Positions 57,788 through 64,000 of a DNA stretch of 64,000 nucleotides are shown here, piece by piece. The notes under the pieces are model-generated. The model saw nothing but the letters and a program-made list of their open reading frames with translations. It made no database searches and was not told the DNA's origin. The stretch comes from Euonymus europaeus (Eukaryota; Streptophyta; Magnoliopsida; Celastrales; Celastraceae). The stretch is from assembly GCA_963580455.1 (NCBI GenBank), contig OY756962.1:25619001-25683000 (forward strand). Direction: 5' to 3'. The first letter of the stretch is position 1, and the number at the start of each line of letters is the position of its first letter. The position numbers were made by a program, and so were the translations under genes.

Positions 57788-59294
57788 CCTGGTTCAACCG
57801 GTATGCTCCGCTCTTATATCCAAAGAAAGTTGTTAATTTTTACTTAATCTCTTATGTGTTTTATTGGTAATTACTGATCTTATTATCTTGTAGAAAAATG
57901 GTACTAAAAGTGGTATGCCAGGATTGAAAATGTTAGGCATGTTCTGACAGACGCTGATAAATTATTAATATTTTTTTGGCTTTTTTGGGGAAAAAAAGTT
58001 GGTATTATGGGAGCTCTTTCCCTTGAATTGGAACAAATTATCAGAGTACTCAGTAAATAATGAATCCTTGATGGAAGTCAAAGACCACAGAGCTGAACTT
58101 AATTTCAAAGATGGATGCAGATCTTGACTATTCTTTTAGCCAACCCATAAACCAACGAGTAACAATGAATTGCATTAAGGAAATAATTTACCATTATATC
58201 AGCAGTAATCAGTTGATTGTTTCGAGTCATCATTCACATATATTTGGGAATTGGGTTTATGACAGCTCTTCTGTGTATTCTTACTGTTGCTAATGTCTTA
58301 AAAAAAGTTTATGGTTCTTAATTGACGTTTCTCCACAAATAGGATGGAAAATCTGTTTATCATTTTTTACATGTCTTCTACAGAGTTGTGGTTTATATGC
58401 TTTGCTTTACTTAAGGATGCATGGTTTATGCCTAAATTTGTGGAGTTATTGTTTGTTGGATAGCATTCCTACTAAGGGTATTGGAAGTGATGATGGCCCA
58501 AGCTTTCTACACCATTTAATGCGATTTTTCTGGATTGGAAAATAGAAGAGCTGTGGAAGGAGTTGAGCATCTGTTGTTTTTCCACAGCTGGGGGGTTCAT
58601 GAATCTTGTTTTGATGATTTTATTATACAGTCTACACGACTTTTTTACTTGCTCCTTTTATATATATTTTTCCCTCTTATTTTTCTGGAACTTTACTTAT
58701 TTCGACGTGCATACTCTGTAGGTGGCACCACGCCATTTTTCAAACAATTTATATAACTCGTGCAAGAAATAGTGATCAAGGTTAAATATTTTTATTTATA
58801 GACAACTTTATGCTTCAGCATTTCTGCTTCCTTTATTTTTTTTTTGGGTCTATTTGGTGAGTATCTGATGTTTGTTTCGTTCTTCAACCATTTTCTTGCA
58901 GGCAGGCAGATGAACCTGACAATATCAATTTTCTGAAGTGATGCCTATCTTAGGTTTTCTGTATGTTATCGGATTTTCAATGCTCGTGTGCTGCCAAATG
59001 TCGTAGTTTTTATGTAATCATTTTTGGACATGGTATTGAGCTGTGAAAAGTTATGTTTATAGGGGATCCTTTGCCCAAAAATAGTACACCATGTGTTGTG
59101 CTTGTGGCTGAATTTCAATTTGTAGCATATAATCAAATCACAGTCAGTATTCATCTTCATCTTTGAAGTTCTTAGGGGATGTTAGGCTGCTTTTGCCTTT
59201 TAAATCTTCGCCAGATGTTTATCAGATTTTGTAGCAATTAAACCTTCAGTTCAAAAAAATCCATAGATCTGGGGAAAAAATTTAGCTCGTGATC
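57788..59294. other. U1-C 3' region
   Basis: 3' UTR and intergenic. No coding signal is recognised; the short + frames show no domain. Confidence 0.4.
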
Positions 59295-59420
59295 GAGCTT
59301 CTGAATTTCTGTGGTATCCGTAAGGATTGGAAATCTGCTTCTTCCTCTGCCTCAAATGAGATAACAGATCATGAACCTCGGTTTCTCCTCTACGGCGAAG
59401 AATTATTTCATGCAAAATAG
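59295..59420 (+). pseudogene. F-box gene remnant 1
   Basis: A frame reading ELLNFCGIRKDWKSASSS then HEPRFLLYGEELFHAK matches remnant 2 (ELLHFCGACKDW; HEPWFLLCGG). It corresponds to the end of an F-box and the segment after it. It has no start and no downstream domain. Confidence 0.55.
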
Positions 59421-59629
59421 CATGAACAGAAACCAGATTTGCATGAACAGAAACCAGTTAACACATCAAAATGCAGTTCAGTTGATTTATGTGCTGCTGT
59501 TCTGTTCTCCCCGCTATTTTTACTCGATTTCATGTTGATGTGGTGCACTTTATTGAACAGTGATTTACATCAGAATATCAGTGGTGTTTATGAAGGCATT
59601 CTTTGCTCCTTTTATCTTGCAGTCTAAAC

Positions 59630-60140
59630 GTGAGTGCGGCGCAATTAACAAAAGGAAGTGGTCTGATCTTCCTTTTGAACTATTAGCAGGCATTGACGAT
59701 CGTTTAGGTCAAATTGAACTTCTCCATTTTTGTGGTGCCTGTAAGGATTGGAATTCTGACTCTGAAACAGCCTAAGTTGAGATTGAATCTTCACCGAAAC
59801 ACGAACCTTGGTTTCTCCTCTGTGGTGGTGATGAAACTTCACAATGTCACTTTGTACGTTACTGAATCAGCCAAAAACTATGCATTAGATATTCCTGAAT
59901 TGAATGGACCGACAACTTGCATTGCGTTTCTTCAAACGATGGGTGGCTACTTCTACTACAAGAAGACTCACCGATATTCTTCTGCCCATTTTCGCGTGCA
60001 GATTTAGAACTTCCACAGTTTTCAGAATCTAATCTCTCGTACCACGTTACTTGTCGTCTGCCCCTACTTCACGAACTCTATTTGCTTCAATGTGGGGCTA
60101 ATGCTCGGACACACACATGCCGCCTCCTTATAACATAAGC
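59630..60140 (+). pseudogene. F-box (DUF295-type) gene remnant 2
   Basis: KRKWSDLPFELLAGIDDRLG then QIELLHFCGACKDW is an F-box as in the plant F-box/DUF295 family, which select targets for SCF ubiquitin ligases. The frame stops at the codon after SETA (59773-59775). Sequence typical of the following beta-propeller region then appears in other frames: ESAKNYALDIPELNG at about 59865 and SSNDGWLLLLQEDSPIFF with PFSRADLELPQFSESNLS at about 59925-60025. At least two shifts and stops separate these. It is therefore a broken, 3'-truncated gene. Confidence 0.7.
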
Positions 60141-60414
60141 AGAACCAAATGTGCTGCTTGTCATAAAGAAACTTTCTACTTCTTCGACAATGAGGATGAG
60201 GTAAAAACGTTTTTCTGTTAATGGAACAGTATGGCATTCATATCAGCTAGTGAGTCCGAGCATGAAAGATCGAGAAATAATGATATAAATCCAGATTAGA
60301 GAGTTATGCAGTTCATAACATATAAATGATATATATATATATATATATGAATACCAACGTATATAAAATCTATAAAATTAGCCAAATCTTAGAAGAAAAA
60401 AGAAGAAAATAATT
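60141..60414. other. Spacer with a TA microsatellite
   Basis: Non-coding. A TA run lies at about 60329-60349. Confidence 0.5.
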
Positions 60415-60505
60415 TCCGACCTGCCGGATTCGAACCAGCGACCTAAGGATATCCTGATCATCAATCAACTACAGTCCTCCGCTCTACCAACTGAGCTAAG
60501 GTCGG
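60415..60505 (-). tRNA. tRNA-Tyr (GTA) with an 18-nt intron
   Basis: The reverse strand begins CCGACCTTAGCTCAGTTGG and ends GGTTCGAATCCGGCAGGTCGG plus discriminator A. The acceptor stem CCGACCT pairs with AGGTCGG. The anticodon loop is CTGTAGA with anticodon GTA once an 18-nt intron (starting TTGATTGATG) after the base 3' to the anticodon is removed. Plant tRNA-Tyr genes normally carry an intron here. The mature length is 73 nt. Confidence 0.96.
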
Positions 60506-61228
60506 TTTGTTATGATCCGTTCCTCATAAAGTTATTTATTCGGTGACACACTGTCGACGATCGTCAAAAGATAACACGTGGCGTCGTATGATGCTGTGAT
60601 TGGAAGTTAAATGGACTGTTTTACCTTGATTTCCCGCGGGTTGGGCCAGCTGTTTTTCTTTTGGGTCAAGACTTGGGCTTCCATAGTTCCATAGTTCCAT
60701 CACTTCCATGCACTTCCTCCGGTGGCACATAGGCTATATTTTCTGGCCACAATTTGCCTTTATTTGCACATTGCTATTTACTAAACGAAAAAAAAAAATC
60801 TCAATTGACATAATATTCAACTTCATTTGACTGGACTTGAATATAATCAAAATGATGATGTGAGTGTGTGTTTAATGATATGCTTGGTTCATTGTTTTTT
60901 ATTCATGTTATCGCGTTATTAAAAATGTGGAATGTAATAATCTTATATTTTTAAAAATAGAGAATCAAAGCTAAATGGACCTTGTTTATGATAAACCATA
61001 ACCCATTGGGTCCTTCAGGGGAGCCCACTAAACCTAAACCTGACCATGGATTGCTGGCGGGAACAGCACGGCATCGTTTCATTAGAAACGGGATTAAATA
61101 CTAATTAAGTGTAATATTTAGTACCTCATTGGTCAAAAAAACTGAGGCGCCAATTGGAGACCCTAATCAAATATTTTATATTTCTTAATGAGCAAAGGAT
61201 AAGGAAAACATCGCTGCTTCCTTCCGAT
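60506..61228. other. Intergenic, DEG2 promoter side
   Basis: Non-coding. The 5' UTR and promoter of DEG2 are expected in the right half. No clear TATA box was fixed. Confidence 0.4.
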
Positions 61229-64000
61229 ATGGCCATTGCAGTCGCGAACTGCTGCTTCTCTGTGTTTACTTCAACCGTTAAATGCCGCCTATCTCTCCCC
61301 TCCCATCGCCGTTACGCCACCTGGCATCGCTCGGTCACTCCCAGAGCCATCGATCGAAGGAGGACCGCTTCCGAAGGAGGCTCCTCAATTTCTCCTCGTG
61401 AAATCAATGGAGAGGTGAGCTATTATCTTGCTCGGTATTTTTTTTTTGGTTTTTCTGTTGTAATATAGGATTCCGTAATGTATACCACACCTGTTAGAAT
61501 TCGCGTGCTCGTTAGCTAAACTGTATGTTGAGTGACATCTATGAAGTGGAAGATGCGAGAGGTGATAAAGAACAGAAACAAATAAGTGATTTAGCGTTGA
61601 AGCGAATTTCAACTTTTTAGGAGCTCACTGTTATGTTTTTTGTGAATGTCTTTGGATTAAACTCAGAAGAAGAAAGAATCTGTTTCTAAGAAGTCTCCTG
61701 GAAGATTGAAAGATGAGAGACCTTGGTCGCATGCCAATGAAAAGAGTGGCAGAGGAGAGGTGGGGCGAGCTAAATCAATCTCCTCTAAAGAAATTGGTTC
61801 ACGAAGAAAGGAGAAGAAAGAGTTCCAAATTGATTCAACAGAGCAGCAGGTATGAATTTGTGTTCGGTTTTGACTAAAATTTTGTGCTTCTGTAATTTAC
61901 GTTTTTGTGGTAGATTACTCTGACATCTAGGTTTTATTTGGAAAATAAAAACAGAATCATGCATAATACCTAGTGAATTTGTTTTAGTATGAGGTAGATG
62001 TTGCAGAAGTATACTTGACATGCTGTGGGATTTAAAAATCTGCTAATTATCATTATTTCGTCACATACTACGAAATTCCAAGCATAAATATCATCTATCC
62101 GTTGGAAGTCCAATGCAGAAAATTGGGTTCAGTTTGTTATTATTGGATATTGAAAACTTGTGCTACATATCTTATGTCCATGATGCCTCCTTTACTAACT
62201 GGAAGTCTTTCAAAATTTCCAATCGCCTGGCGATTATCTTATGAAGAAGCCACCATTTAGTAAATGTTCATCTTCTTTGACACTCATGTGCATGGCAGAA
62301 CTCAGTACTTTTGCATAATGAAATCAATTCTTAATATACTATGCATTGTTAGAACTTTGGCTATTTTATTGGGCTGAAAGTTTTGGTTCTTCAAGAATTA
62401 GGAGCATGTGGCAACTATTGTGTAAGATACTAAGACAATCTACTGTTGAAACTTTTTTTGATTTACAACTGCTAGTGAGGATGAACTGGAGTCTCATACT
62501 TATCTTAATTATGTAAATATGGTTTCTGACGTGATATTCTATCATTGTCTGTTTGTGTCCGTATGATCTTAAATCTTAATAATAAAACCGGAAGGTTTGC
62601 TAGTTTCTTTTTATTCTTTGTTGTTCGTGTTGTCATGAGATGATTTTATCTGAATTCAGATGGAAACGGGGAATCTTCAAGATGCAGCTTTCCTGAATGC
62701 TGTTGTAAAGGTAAGTACGCTCACACTTTCTAGGTCAGTATGTCAGTGCTTGAAATTTTCCTAAAAGTTATATTAATTTAATTTACAATTTTACATGTAG
62801 TATTTATAGACTTCGAATAGTCCTCAACTCCTCAAGCCACTAGTGCTTTGAATCATAATAAGAAAGTAGACGATTACATCTTTGGCTAAGGTTTTCTCCA
62901 CCAATGCATCAATACAAAATAAACTAAATCACAACTTAACTTTTTTAGGACTCTTTGAATTTCAGCTAATCTGGAAATATCAAAATATAACTTTTCCATG
63001 AAAAAGTGAAATAAAACAAACTGAAATATCATAGAGGCTCCAAATTGTAATCAACATAATCATTAGTGTAGGCCTCAGTACTAATTGACTGATTCGATCA
63101 AATCTCAAATAGGTATTTGAAAATTTTATTTGTAATTCTGGATCTTCATCTCGCTAGTTTTTCTGTATCATAGAGTTTACCCTTTTTTCATGAGCTTTTT
63201 GTAGACATACTCGTTTTGGTGTTTTATTATGTGGTAGTAAGGGCTGCATACATATTTATTATCCCTGATCCCTCCCACTGTGGGAGCCTTGTGCGCAGAG
63301 GTTGTTTACCTTTTTTTTACTCGTTTTGGTGTTTTACCCTCATATGGTTGACAATACCTTTGAAAGGTGACTGATGAGATACAGAAACAAACCATTCAAA
63401 ATTAGTTTTTTTCCCATAATTGGTGCCCTTATGATATAGTTACTATAGTTACTTGACCATTCTCATTTTTGCTTGAAGAAGCCAATATAGTGCTTGATAT
63501 ATCTTGTTAAAGGTGCAATTGATTATGGATATTAACTTATTATGATTTGTAGAAGCTATCTGTATTTCTTTTGTCTTTATATTATTCTTAAGTATTAACA
63601 TGACCTCTTGTTTTTGTTTTCCCTTTAAACATCTTTTAAGCTTTACTGTACACATACTGCACCTGATTACTCCCTTCCTTGGCAAAAGCAAAGACAATAT
63701 ACAAGTACTGGAAGGTAAGTTATTAAAAATCTGTACTTGTTAGCTTTCTAGAATAATGTGATTAGCGCTCTTCTTTCGATCCTTACCCAAGTCATTCTTT
63801 GTTGCGTTCATTACCCATGTATGTCATTCAGTTAGTATACCGGATGATGATTTTTTCCCCACTTCCTGCAGTGCTTTTATGATCGGAGATGGAAAACTTT
63901 TGACAAATGCACATTGTGTTGAACATAGTACACAGGTAAATTTTTGGGTTTTCGATTCTAAATTGAAACCGAATATGCCTTTTGGTGTTTAAACCACATT
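61229..64000 (+). CDS. DEG2: Protease Do-like 2, chloroplastic (DEG2), 3' partial
   Basis: DEG2 is a stromal serine protease on the thylakoid surface that helps remove damaged photosystem II D1 protein. Exons in the window: 61229-61414, 61667-61849, 62660-62710, 63641-63714 and 63872-63935; the gene continues beyond. The N-terminus (MAIAVANCCFSVFTSTVKC, then a Ser/Arg-rich stretch) is a chloroplast transit peptide. Exon 2 is a Lys/Ser/Glu-rich linker. From exon 3: DAAFLNAVVK, then YCTHTAPDYSLPWQKQRQYT and SAFMIGDGKLLTNAHCVEHS. The His in TNAHC is the first residue of the catalytic triad; Asp and Ser lie outside. A truncated SINE is in the fourth intron-sized gap (62711-63640). Start chosen at ATG 61229, which gives the conserved N-terminus. 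Confidence 0.93.
63225..63320 (+). mobile_element. 5'-truncated Au-like SINE in a DEG2 intron
   Basis: TAAGGGCTGCATACATATTT, then TGATCCCTCCCACTGTGGGA and GCCTTGTGCGCAGAGGTTGT with a T-rich tail, match the 3' half of Au SINEs. The tRNA-like head is missing. Confidence 0.65.

Noticed and set aside
1..64000. CRISPR arrays, operons or prokaryotic signals
   Set aside because: The window is plant nuclear DNA with spliced genes; no regularly spaced repeats of that kind were seen.

Overview
This is nuclear DNA from a flowering plant, most likely a eudicot. The genes have many AT-rich introns. The conserved proteins are plant types: a Kelch-phosphatase of the BSL family, a group F bZIP with a Cys/His-rich stretch, a Bruno-like RNA-binding protein and a chloroplast DEG2 protease. 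The transposons are plant families (a RepHel Helitron with an RPA gene, PIF/Harbinger, Au-type SINEs). The species cannot be named from the sequence. All family assignments come from reading translations and splice sites by eye; no database was searched.

Left host block (1-15.6 kb): a BSL2/BSL3-like phosphatase gene (+, 5' end outside the window) converges on a group F bZIP gene (-). Next come a decayed, intronless copy of a SOSS-B/NABP-like OB-fold gene (+) and NPL4, a CDC48 cofactor (-, two exons). The region upstream of NPL4 is GC-richer. It carries two copies of the palindrome ACGACGTCGT and a possible first exon of a + strand gene.

Helitron block (about 17.3-39.1 kb; left border not found): a very large Helitron. 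It has a RepHel gene broken by two frameshifts and one stop, an apparently intact nine-exon RPA70-like gene, and a single-exon gene for an unknown 269-residue protein with its own TATA box. A second gene-like set of phase-compatible exons also lies inside. There are many internal direct and inverted repeats, including a triplicated leader exon upstream of RepHel and a 400-bp palindrome. The right end is a classic hairpin followed by CTAG, with T next.

Right host block (39.1-64 kb): a small acidic ORF (-), exons of an unrecognised - strand gene with one in-frame stop, and a complete BRN1/2-type gene (-, nine exons). A structurally complete PIF/Harbinger element with TTA target duplications follows. 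It ends about 140 bp before the start codon of the U1-C snRNP gene (+). Then come two F-box gene remnants, an intron-containing tRNA-Tyr (-), and the first five exons of DEG2 (+), which runs off the window. Three Au-like SINE copies sit in introns of BSL, U1-C and DEG2.
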